14,295 bases of DNA from UBA6183 sp964545895. GTDB lineage: Bacteria > Bacteroidota > Bacteroidia > UKL13-3. Below are positions 1-6,131 of this stretch, in pieces; the first letter of the stretch is position 1, and every line of letters begins with the position of its first letter. The notes under the pieces were generated by a model that had not been told where the DNA came from, did not search any database, and was given only the letters and a program-made list of their open reading frames with translations. The stretch is taken from assembly GCA_964545895.1 (NCBI GenBank), contig CAZJHS010000072.1, positions 1 through 14,295 of the forward strand. The letters are read 5' to 3'. Made by a program: the position numbers and the translations under genes.

Positions 1-436
1 GAACAGCTACTTTAGGAGCAACAGCAAGTGCAGGTACTTTAAATTGGTATGCTGCAGCAACTGGAGGAACTAGTTTAGCTACTGGTACTTCATATACAAC
101 ACCAAGCATAAGTGCAACTACTACTTACTATGTTGATGCAACTAATACTGGTTGTACTACTGCTACTAGATCTGCAGTAATTGCTACGGTAAATACAATA
201 CCAACCGTAGCAACCACAACTCCAGCAACAATATGCGGAATAGGAACAGCTACCTTAGGAGCAACAGCAAGTGCAGGTACTTTAAATTGGTACGCTGCTG
301 CTACTGGAGGAACTAGTTTAGATACAGGTACTTCATTCACCACACCAAGCATAAGTGCAACTACTACTTATTATGTTGATGCAACAAATACCGGTTGTAC
401 TACTGCTACTAGAACTGCAGTAATTGCTACTGTGAA
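1..436 (+). repeat. 243-bp tandem coding repeat (81 residues, Ig-like unit)
   Basis: Bases 1-193 recur at 244-436 with a period of 243 bp. I count about 15 differences in 193 positions, most at third codon positions; the amino-acid changes are A to D, Y to F and S to T. The linker between the units (starting at about 194) is not repeated downstream. The array probably continues to the left of the window. This pattern fits tandem duplication of a domain followed by selection on the protein sequence. Confidence 0.9.
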
Positions 437-1799
437 TCCAAACCTAACAGCTTCTGTAAGTGTATCTGCAAGTTCAACTTCAATATGTGGTTCGGCTGCA
501 ATTACCTTCACTGCAACTCCAACCAATGGCGGAACAACTCCTGCTTACCAATGGAAAAAGAATGGTGTTAACGTGGGTACAAGTTCAGATACTTATGTAT
601 TGAACGGTGCTGTAAATGGCGACTCAGTTTATGTTGTATTAACATCAAATGCTACGCCTTGTTTAGTTAATGTTACATCAAACAGTAATGGTATTAAGCT
701 TACTAGCTCAACAGTAACACCAAGTGTGGCTGTGGTAGCTGCTCCAGGTACAACAATTTGTGCAGGAACAAGTGTAACCTTTACTGCAACTGCAACTAAC
801 GGTGGAACAACACCTGCTTACCAATGGATGAAAAATGGTGTTAACATAGGTACAAACTCAGATGTGTTTACTACTTCATCATTACTAAATAATGATAGCA
901 TTACGGTAACGATGACTTCAAATGCAACGTGTTTATCAACCACCACAGCTACAAGTAGTGTGTTAGTAATTAACGTAAATGCAAAACCTGTTACTTCACT
1001 AATTGCAGGTGCTACTTCAGTACATAAAGATACCTTAGAAACCTATTCAGTTATCAATACAATCGGTTCGGTGTACAATTGGCTTATCACAGGTGGTGTT
1101 CAACTTTCGGGTGGTACAACTAATAGCATCGTGGTTCGTTGGGATAGTTCATATACCAGCGGTACTGTAAAAGTAGTTGAAACAAGTTTGTTAGGCTGTT
1201 TAGGTGATACTGTAACTAAGAACATCATAAGCATTGTTCCTGTTAAGCTAATTAGCTTTGATGCTAAGCGCAATAAAACAAAAGCGGAATTAACTTGGAT
1301 AACTGCAAGCGAGTTAAACAACAAAGGTTTTGATGTAGAGCGTTCAACTGATAACAGAAACTTTGAGTACTTAGGTTCTGTTAAAGGACACGGAACTACT
1401 TTGTTGGTTAACAACTACAACTACAACGATGATATTACTGCGTTACTAAACATTGGTTTAGAGTTTGTGTACTACCGCTTAAAACAAGTAGACTACAATG
1501 GTAAGTATGAATATACACCAACACGTGCGGTATCGTTAAATGATTTTGCAGGCATAGATTTACAAGTAAATCCTAACCCAAGTAAAGGCACTTTTGCGAT
1601 AACAGTAAACAGTACCGAAAGCGTAGTAACTAACTTTAATATTTACGATAACTTAGGTATGCTAATTTGGAGCAAAGAAATTACGTTACAGCCTGGTGAT
1701 AACAACATACCAGTAAGTATAGAAGTAGCGCAAGGCATTTATACGGTGGTTATGAATAATAGCTTAACCAACCAAACAGCACGAATAATCATTAAATAA
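1..1799 (+). CDS. T9SS-exported Ig-like repeat protein, 3' part (5' end outside window)
   Basis: The reading frame is open from base 3, so the gene enters from the left and 598 residues are visible. The ATG at 432 is internal and is not the start. The protein begins with two nearly identical 81-residue Ig-like repeats (core LNWYAAATGGTSL), of the kind common in Bacteroidota surface proteins. Two other Ig-like repeats follow, 91 residues apart (TNGGTTPAYQW at about 507-620 and 780-893). Next comes a PKD-like stretch with NWLITGG, then the module that opens VPVKLISFDAKR and contains GFDVERSTD and YYRLKQVDYNGKYEY. It ends with a type A T9SS sorting domain (NPNPSKGTF to ARIIIK). Established for such domains: they direct export through the outer membrane and are removed, usually with attachment to the cell surface. 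No catalytic domain is visible, so adhesion or a surface structural role is inferred. A terminator follows the stop. Confidence 0.9.
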   Translation, partial: TATLGATASAGTLNWYAAATGGTSLATGTSYTTPSISATTTYYVDATNTGCTTATRSAVIATVNTIPTVATTTPATICGIGTATLGATASAGTLNWYAAATGGTSLDTGTSFTTPSISATTTYYVDATNTGCTTATRTAVIATVNPNLTASVSVSASSTSICGSAAITFTATPTNGGTTPAYQWKKNGVNVGTSSDTYVLNGAVNGDSVYVVLTSNATPCLVNVTSNSNGIKLTSSTVTPSVAVVAAPGTTICAGTSVTFTATATNGGTTPAYQWMKNGVNIGTNSDVFTTSSLLNNDSITVTMTSNATCLSTTTATSSVLVINVNAKPVTSLIAGATSVHKDTLETYSVINTIGSVYNWLITGGVQLSGGTTNSIVVRWDSSYTSGTVKVVETSLLGCLGDTVTKNIISIVPVKLISFDAKRNKTKAELTWITASELNNKGFDVERSTDNRNFEYLGSVKGHGTTLLVNNYNYNDDITALLNIGLEFVYYRLKQVDYNGKYEYTPTRAVSLNDFAGIDLQVNPNPSKGTFAITVNSTESVVTNFNIYDNLGMLIWSKEITLQPGDNNIPVSIEVAQGIYTVVMNNSLTNQTARIIIK

Positions 1800-1821
1800 A
1801 TTAGTCTAATAACCAAAACCT

Positions 1822-1855
1822 AAAAGGTCAGTCGAATTTCGACTGGCCTTTTTTT
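1822..1855 (+). terminator. Intrinsic terminator of the Ig-like repeat gene
   Basis: AAAAGGTCAGTCGAA at 1822-1836 pairs with TTCGACTGGCCTTTT at 1838-1852, with one G-T wobble, and a run of seven T follows the GG-CC part of the stem. It lies 22 bp after the stop codon. The stem is strong and the T run makes a factor-independent terminator very likely. Confidence 0.9.
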
Positions 1856-1957
1856 ATGTACGCAGTTTTAAATCAAAAAATACAGACTAGCTAAAATTAA
1901 TGTGGCTGAAAATACTGTGGTTAGCAGACACCAAACACATAATTTAGAGATATAAAT

Positions 1958-1987
1958 TTTGTAAACTGAGCCTTTCTCTTATTTTTG
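1958..1987 (+). promoter_or_regulatory. Bacteroidota-type promoter for carB
   Basis: TTTG at 1958-1961 and TATTTTTG at 1980-1987 are separated by 18 bp. This matches the -33 TTTG and -7 TAnnTTTG consensus of the primary sigma factor of Bacteroidota. Transcription would start near 1992-1995 and leave a leader of about 60 nt before the carB ATG. The leader holds a small possible stem (TTGG/CCAA around 2008-2020), and I recognise no riboswitch or attenuator. Confidence 0.7.
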
Positions 1988-2054
1988 CCCAATTTTTAGC
2001 TATACCATTGGTGGGGCCAAAAGTTATCATCGTATTCATAAATAACACAGCATC

Positions 2055-4874
2055 ATGCCAAAAGATTCCAACATTAAATCAGTACTAATTATCGGTAGCG
2101 GACCTATTATTATTGGGCAGGCCTGCGAATTTGACTACTCGGGTAGCCAAGCAGCGCGCTCATTAAAAGAGGAAGGGATTGAAGTTTCATTAATTAACTC
2201 AAACCCGGCTACAATTATGACTGACCCTGTTACTGCCGACCACGTTTACTTGTGGCCGCTTGAACCAGCCAGTATTGAAAAGATTTTGCAAGAGCGTCAA
2301 ATTGATGCAGTTTTACCAACCATGGGTGGTCAAACGGCATTAAACTTAGCTATTGAGTGCGAAGAGTTAGGTATTTGGGAAAAATACGGAGTACGCATGA
2401 TTGGTGTTGATACCAAAGCCATTGAAACTACCGAAAATCGCGAAGCCTTCCGCCAAAAAATGATTGAAATTGGCGTGGGTGTTGCACCATCGCGTACAGC
2501 AAACTCATTTTTAGAGGGTAAAGAAATTGCCCAAGAAATTGGCTTTCCGTTGGTTATTCGTCCATCATACACCTTGGGTGGAACTGGTGGAGGTTTTGTT
2601 TGGAAAAAAGAAGAATTAGATGCAGCTCTACAACGTGGTTTATCAGCTTCGCCAACGCACGAAGTATTGGTAGAAAAAGCGGTGTTTGGCTGGAAAGAAT
2701 ATGAGTTAGAGTTATTGCGCGATAGAAACGATAACGTAGCCGTAATTTGTGTAATTGAGAATTTCGACCCAATGGGAATTCATACGGGAGATTCAATTAC
2801 TGTTGCGCCTGCAATGACATTAAGCGATACCTGCTACCAAAAAATGCGCGACATGGCCATTTTAATGATGCGTAGCATTGGTAACTTTAATGGCGGCTGT
2901 AACGTTCAGTTTTCGGTAAATCCCGAGAATGACGATATCATAGCCATTGAAATCAATCCGCGTGTATCACGTTCATCAGCCTTGGCATCAAAAGCAACAG
3001 GTTACCCCATTGCCAAAATTGCTTCAAAATTGGCTATTGGCTACACGTTAGATGAATTAAAAAATCCAGTTACCAAAACTACTTCGGCTTATTTTGAACC
3101 GGCATTAGATTATGTAATTGTAAAAATACCTCGCTTTAACTTCGATAAATTTAAAGGCGCTGATACCACCTTAGGTTTACAAATGAAATCGGTGGGGGAA
3201 GTAATGGGTATTGGCCGTACGTTTATTGAGGCCTTACAAAAAGCTTGTCAATCGTTAGAGATTAAACGCAATGGTTTAGGTGCTGATGGTTATCAAAATC
3301 GTAACCTAGAAGAAATTGTAGAGAAATTAAAGCACCCAAGCTGGGATAGATTATTTGCGGTTAAAGATGCTTTGAGCTTAGGAGTTCCTATTTCATCGGT
3401 GGAGAAAATTACCAGAATTGATCGTTGGTTCTTAACTCAAATAAACGATTTAGTTAGGGTTGAAAGCGATACACGCAGGTTTAACCTAAAAAACATGCCG
3501 CGCGAGTTGATGTTGGAACTAAAACAAAAAGGTTACAGCGATGTGCAAATTGCTTGGCTTTTAGGTGCCGACACAACCGAGGATGAAGTACGCGAATTGC
3601 GCAAAGAGATGGGCTTTGTACGTACCTACAAAACCGTAGATACTTGTGCTGCTGAGTTTACATCACCAACCAATTACTTTTACTCAACTTATGATGGAGA
3701 GAACGAAAGTAAAGTAAGCGATAAAAAGAAAATCATAGTATTAGGCTCGGGTCCTAATCGTATTGGCCAAGGTATTGAGTTTGATTACAGCTGTGTGCAT
3801 GGTTTATTAGCGGCAAAAGAGTGTGGTTACGAAGCTATCATGCTTAACTGTAACCCCGAAACCGTATCAACCGATTTTGATATGGCTGATAAATTATATT
3901 TTGAGCCTGTATTTTGGGAGCATTTGTTAGACATTATAGAGTACGAAAAGCCAGAAGGCGTAATTGTACAACTTGGTGGCCAAACAGCGCTTAAACTGGC
4001 TAAAAAGCTTAAAGAAAAAGGAATTAAAATTATAGGAACAGATTACGAAAGCATGGACTTATCAGAAGACCGTGGTTCGTTCTCTGATTTATTGAAAGAA
4101 TTGGATATTCCTTATCCGCAATATGGCGTAGCCGAAGATGCTGATGAAGCTATTGCTGTGGCTAACCAAGTGGGTTACCCGGTGTTGGTGCGCCCAAGTT
4201 ATGTATTGGGTGGCCAAGGCATGAAGATTGTAATTAACGATGAGGAATTGGAAAATGCAGTAATTAGTTTGTTGGGCGATTTACCTGGCAACCGTGTATT
4301 GATTGACCATTTCTTGGATAGAGCAGAAGAAGCCGAAGTGGATGTAATTTGCGATGGTGAAGATGTACACATTATTGGTATGATGGAACACATTGAACCT
4401 GCAGGTATTCACTCGGGCGATTCGAATGCGGTGTTGCCACCATTTAGCTTAAGCGAAGCAGTTAAAAACCAAATGGAAGTTTACGCCATACAATTGGCCA
4501 AAAGCATGAAAATTGTTGGTTTGCTAAACATACAATTTGCCATTAAAAACGAAAAGGTATATGTAATTGAAGCCAACCCACGTGCTTCGCGTACTGTGCC
4601 GTTTATTGCAAAAGCATACCAAATACCTTACGTAAACATTGCTACCAAAATAATGTTGGGTGCTAAAAAACTAAAAGACTTTACCTTCGAGCGTAAGTTA
4701 GAAGGATATGCGATAAAAGAACCTGTATTCTCGTTTAATAAGTTTGAAGGTGTAAACAAAGAGTTAGGTCCCGAAATGAAATCAACGGGTGAAGCCATTC
4801 GCTTTATTAAAGATTTACACGACCCAATTTTCCGCCAATGGATTAAAGAAAAGAGCATGTACTTAAGTAAGTAA
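2055..4874 (+). CDS. carB: Carbamoyl-phosphate synthase large subunit, short form
   Basis: This subunit makes carbamoyl phosphate from bicarbonate, two ATP and ammonia supplied by the CarA glutaminase, for pyrimidine and arginine synthesis in the cytoplasm. Both ATP-grasp halves are visible. The N-terminal half has GSGPIIIGQACEFDYSG from residue 14 and EINPRVSR at 299-306. The C-terminal half has GSGPNRIGQGIEFDYS from 564 and EANPRASR at 839-846. The acidic metal ligands fall almost exactly at E. coli positions. The central oligomerisation region lies between the halves. The protein ends at residue 939, where the E. coli enzyme (1073 residues) goes on into the MGS-like allosteric domain, so feedback control by UMP or activation by ornithine through that domain is not expected. 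I recall short CarB in other Bacteroidota. carA is not in the window. The last 16 codons are duplicated about 1 kb downstream. Confidence 0.97.
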   Translation: MPKDSNIKSVLIIGSGPIIIGQACEFDYSGSQAARSLKEEGIEVSLINSNPATIMTDPVTADHVYLWPLEPASIEKILQERQIDAVLPTMGGQTALNLAIECEELGIWEKYGVRMIGVDTKAIETTENREAFRQKMIEIGVGVAPSRTANSFLEGKEIAQEIGFPLVIRPSYTLGGTGGGFVWKKEELDAALQRGLSASPTHEVLVEKAVFGWKEYELELLRDRNDNVAVICVIENFDPMGIHTGDSITVAPAMTLSDTCYQKMRDMAILMMRSIGNFNGGCNVQFSVNPENDDIIAIEINPRVSRSSALASKATGYPIAKIASKLAIGYTLDELKNPVTKTTSAYFEPALDYVIVKIPRFNFDKFKGADTTLGLQMKSVGEVMGIGRTFIEALQKACQSLEIKRNGLGADGYQNRNLEEIVEKLKHPSWDRLFAVKDALSLGVPISSVEKITRIDRWFLTQINDLVRVESDTRRFNLKNMPRELMLELKQKGYSDVQIAWLLGADTTEDEVRELRKEMGFVRTYKTVDTCAAEFTSPTNYFYSTYDGENESKVSDKKKIIVLGSGPNRIGQGIEFDYSCVHGLLAAKECGYEAIMLNCNPETVSTDFDMADKLYFEPVFWEHLLDIIEYEKPEGVIVQLGGQTALKLAKKLKEKGIKIIGTDYESMDLSEDRGSFSDLLKELDIPYPQYGVAEDADEAIAVANQVGYPVLVRPSYVLGGQGMKIVINDEELENAVISLLGDLPGNRVLIDHFLDRAEEAEVDVICDGEDVHIIGMMEHIEPAGIHSGDSNAVLPPFSLSEAVKNQMEVYAIQLAKSMKIVGLLNIQFAIKNEKVYVIEANPRASRTVPFIAKAYQIPYVNIATKIMLGAKKLKDFTFERKLEGYAIKEPVFSFNKFEGVNKELGPEMKSTGEAIRFIKDLHDPIFRQWIKEKSMYLSK

Positions 4875-4883
4875 TTTGCTTTT
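4824..4883 (+). repeat. Left direct repeat (carB 3' end)
   Basis: It covers carB codons 924-939, the stop codon and nine bases beyond. It matches 5897-5956 at 59 of 60 positions; the first 53 bp are identical and the only difference is T4877 versus A5950. It contains the 10-bp palindrome TACTTAAGTA at 4860-4869. Identity at all third codon positions means the duplication is recent or kept uniform by recombination. Confidence 0.95.
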
Positions 4884-4902
4884 GTTAAAAATTGGTTTTA
4901 AC
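4884..4902. repeat. Inverted repeat at the left edge of the cassette
   Basis: GTTAAAA, a 5-base loop ATTGG, then TTTTAAC. It begins at the first base after the left direct repeat ends and lies between carB and the first cassette gene. A dyad of the same 7-5-7 geometry spans the right boundary (5887-5905). The arms are almost pure A/T, so chance is a real alternative. It could also act as a weak processing or pausing hairpin. Confidence 0.4.
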
Positions 4903-4926
4903 TTTAAACTATTAAATTAATTAGTT

Positions 4927-5094
4927 ATGAGTAATTTAACAATTAGTACCAAGGTTGTCAAACTTTCTAAAATAGGTAAATCGCCTGATATTTTAGTAGC
5001 CATTGACAAAGAGCGATCAAGCAGAAGAGACAATACTGGAAGCTCAGGGGATGGTAGGGTTACCGTTACACGAGTTGGTACTCAAAAAAGATAA
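4927..5094 (+). CDS. Small basic hypothetical protein, first gene of the carB cassette
   Basis: A 55-residue frame starts ATG AGT AAT and ends AAA AGA TAA, six bases before the next ATG. It begins MSNLTISTKVVKLSKIGKSP, continues with DILVAIDKERSSRRD and a glycine/serine turn (NTGSSGDGR), and ends VTVTRVGTQKR. It is rich in Lys and Arg, has no hydrophobic segment and no Cys, and is predicted cytoplasmic. I do not recognise a family. Its tight coupling to the membrane protein gene, its Arg codons (AGA, AGG and CGA only, as in that gene) and the absence of another candidate in this space support a real gene. It may be a partner, regulator or antidote of the next protein; that is inference. Confidence 0.65.
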   Translation: MSNLTISTKVVKLSKIGKSPDILVAIDKERSSRRDNTGSSGDGRVTVTRVGTQKR

Positions 5095-5100
5095 TTAGCA

Positions 5101-5895
5101 ATGAATATCGCCCTAGCCACCATTGCCGTATTCATATTATTAACGCCTGGATTTTTGTTCAGGCGTTTTTATTATACAGAAGAATTTTCTAAAGAATATT
5201 TCAAACAGTCTTATCTCGACTTGTTTTTTTCGAGCCTACTCCCTTCTGCGGTTATTCATATTCTTGGTTATTATTTAATCATTAGCTGTTCCGGAAATAG
5301 TATTGATGTTAAAGTATTGGGTACAATATTAAGCGGAACGAATGATGCAAATCTTATAAATAAGGCTTTTGATGCGTTGTACGATGACGTGTTTAAAATT
5401 GTATTTTATCTTGTTTCACTCGGGATTGTCTCGGCCGCAAGTGGTTATGGAATAAGGAAAGCAATTCGAAAATATAAACTGGATAGGAAATATAAAATAC
5501 TAAGGTTTCAAAATGAGTGGCACTATGTTTTTTCGGGTGAGATTTTAGATTTTCCGAGAGTGCCCGGCAAGTCTGAGGAGGTTGATATTACATACGTAGA
5601 TGCATTAGTTAAAACAGATGAAGGAACGATAATATACATGGGGTTGTTAGCAGACTATGTATTATCAAGGGATGGTGGTTTGGATAGGATTTATTTAAAA
5701 AATGTGAGACGAAGATTTTTAGAAACGCAACCAAATCTTGATCAACCACAAAACACAAGTAAATATTACGAACTACCGGGAGAGTTTTTTGTTATTTCGT
5801 ATGACAAAATTATAAATTTACATATCACCTATTATAAGGTTACTGTAGACCAACAGTTAGAACAAGAGATTAGCAACATCGATATTGAAAATTAA
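5101..5895 (+). CDS. Membrane protein of unknown function (DUF6338-like?), second gene of the carB cassette
   Basis: The protein has 264 residues. Three hydrophobic segments are seen at about 3-20, 42-62 and 98-117. Each half has charged flanks (RRFYYTEEF after the first, RKAIRKYKLDRK after the third). A soluble C-terminal part of about 145 residues follows. It has the motif QNEWHYVFSGEI at 137-148 and then a beta-rich stretch (VDALVKTDEGTIIYMGLL, DGGLDRIYL, YYELPGEFFVISYDKIINL) that resembles a small barrel fold. The overall plan recalls bacterial families of unknown function such as DUF6338, from memory and unverified. No nuclease, NTPase or recombinase motif is present. The stop codon lies one base before the right direct repeat. 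No promoter of its own is evident, so transcription from the carB promoter is likely. Arg codons are AGG 6, AGA 3, CGA 2 and CGT 1, unlike carB. Confidence 0.8.
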   Translation: MNIALATIAVFILLTPGFLFRRFYYTEEFSKEYFKQSYLDLFFSSLLPSAVIHILGYYLIISCSGNSIDVKVLGTILSGTNDANLINKAFDALYDDVFKIVFYLVSLGIVSAASGYGIRKAIRKYKLDRKYKILRFQNEWHYVFSGEILDFPRVPGKSEEVDITYVDALVKTDEGTIIYMGLLADYVLSRDGGLDRIYLKNVRRRFLETQPNLDQPQNTSKYYELPGEFFVISYDKIINLHITYYKVTVDQQLEQEISNIDIEN

Positions 5896-5905
5896 TCCAA
5901 TTTTC
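5887..5905. repeat. Inverted repeat spanning the right cassette boundary
   Basis: GAAAATT, a 5-base loop AATCC, then AATTTTC. It covers the last codons and stop of the membrane protein gene and the first nine bases of the right direct repeat. It has the same 7-5-7 layout as the dyad at 4884-4902, though a different sequence. It may be chance in AT-rich DNA. Confidence 0.35.
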
Positions 5906-5956
5906 CGCCAATGGATTAAAGAAAAGAGCATGTACTTAAGTAAGTAATTAGCTTTT
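5897..5956 (+). repeat. Right direct repeat (duplicate of carB 3' end)
   Basis: This is a second copy of carB codons 924-939 (PIFRQWIKEKSMYLSK), the stop codon and nine following bases. It is not attached to a reading frame of its own. It runs on into a GC-rich terminator 12 bp later, so it is probably the original end of carB. Confidence 0.95.
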
Positions 5957-5968
5957 AACCATAAAAAC

Positions 5969-6006
5969 AAAACCCGCCCAGAACGTAGCTTCGAGGCGGG
6001 TTTTTT
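5969..6006. terminator. Bidirectional intrinsic terminator (native carB end / end of thioredoxin-fold gene)
   Basis: AAAACCCGCC at 5969-5978 pairs with GGCGGGTTTT at 5995-6004, and GAA/TTC can pair inside the loop. The stem is followed by T on the plus strand, and the minus strand reads GGCGGGTTTTGTTTTT. It can therefore end transcription from carB and its cassette on one side and from the minus-strand operon on the other. Confidence 0.9.
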
Positions 6007-6048
6007 GTTAAAACTTTTTGCTCAGTTATCTCGAGAAAACTAGATAGG

Positions 6049-6088
6049 ATTACTTTTGATAGTATCATTTGATACTATCAAAAGTAAT
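6049..6088. repeat. Perfect 18-bp inverted repeat with 4-base loop
   Basis: ATTACTTTTGATAGTATC (6049-6066), loop ATTT, GATACTATCAAAAGTAAT (6071-6088). It lies between the bidirectional terminator and the end of the minus-strand thioredoxin-fold gene. No T run follows on either strand, so it is not a standard terminator. It could be an RNA 3'-end stabilising hairpin, a protein-binding site or the trace of a small palindromic repeat family. No second copy is in the window. Confidence 0.85.
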
Positions 6089-6131
6089 AAAATAACTTAA
6101 TTCTGATAATTTATTTGTAGCCTCTATGGTA

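Larger units (their letters stand above)
4824..5956 (+). mobile_element. Two-gene cassette inserted at the 3' end of carB, flanked by direct repeats
   Basis: A unit of 1073 bp (repeat start to repeat start) lies between two copies of the carB gene end. It carries two co-directional genes, one for a 55-residue basic protein and one for a 264-residue membrane protein, and no recombinase or transposase. The left repeat completes the carB reading frame. The right repeat is followed by what looks like the native carB terminator. The simplest reading is that the unit was inserted into the gene end and brought a replacement end with it, as integrating islands do at attachment sites within gene ends. 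Arginine codons differ sharply from carB: by hand count the two cassette genes use AGG 7, AGA 6, CGA 4, CGT 1 and CGC 0, whereas carB uses mainly CGC and CGT. That supports foreign origin. Insertion by recombinase in trans or by homologous recombination through the repeat are both possible. Confidence 0.75.

Noticed and set aside
432..434. ATG as the start of a 455-residue protein
   Set aside because: The same frame is open to the left edge and encodes clear Ig-like repeats, so the ATG is internal.
1..1000. Periodic repeats as a CRISPR or satellite array
   Set aside because: The repeats are in frame, differ mainly at third codon positions and encode known Ig-like folds.
1992..2054. Riboswitch or attenuator in the carB leader
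   Set aside because: Only a weak short stem is seen and no leader peptide or T run follows it.
4875..5896. Insertion sequence behind carB
   Set aside because: No transposase motif, no terminal inverted repeats of IS type, and a 53-60 bp duplication of a gene end is far longer than usual target duplications.
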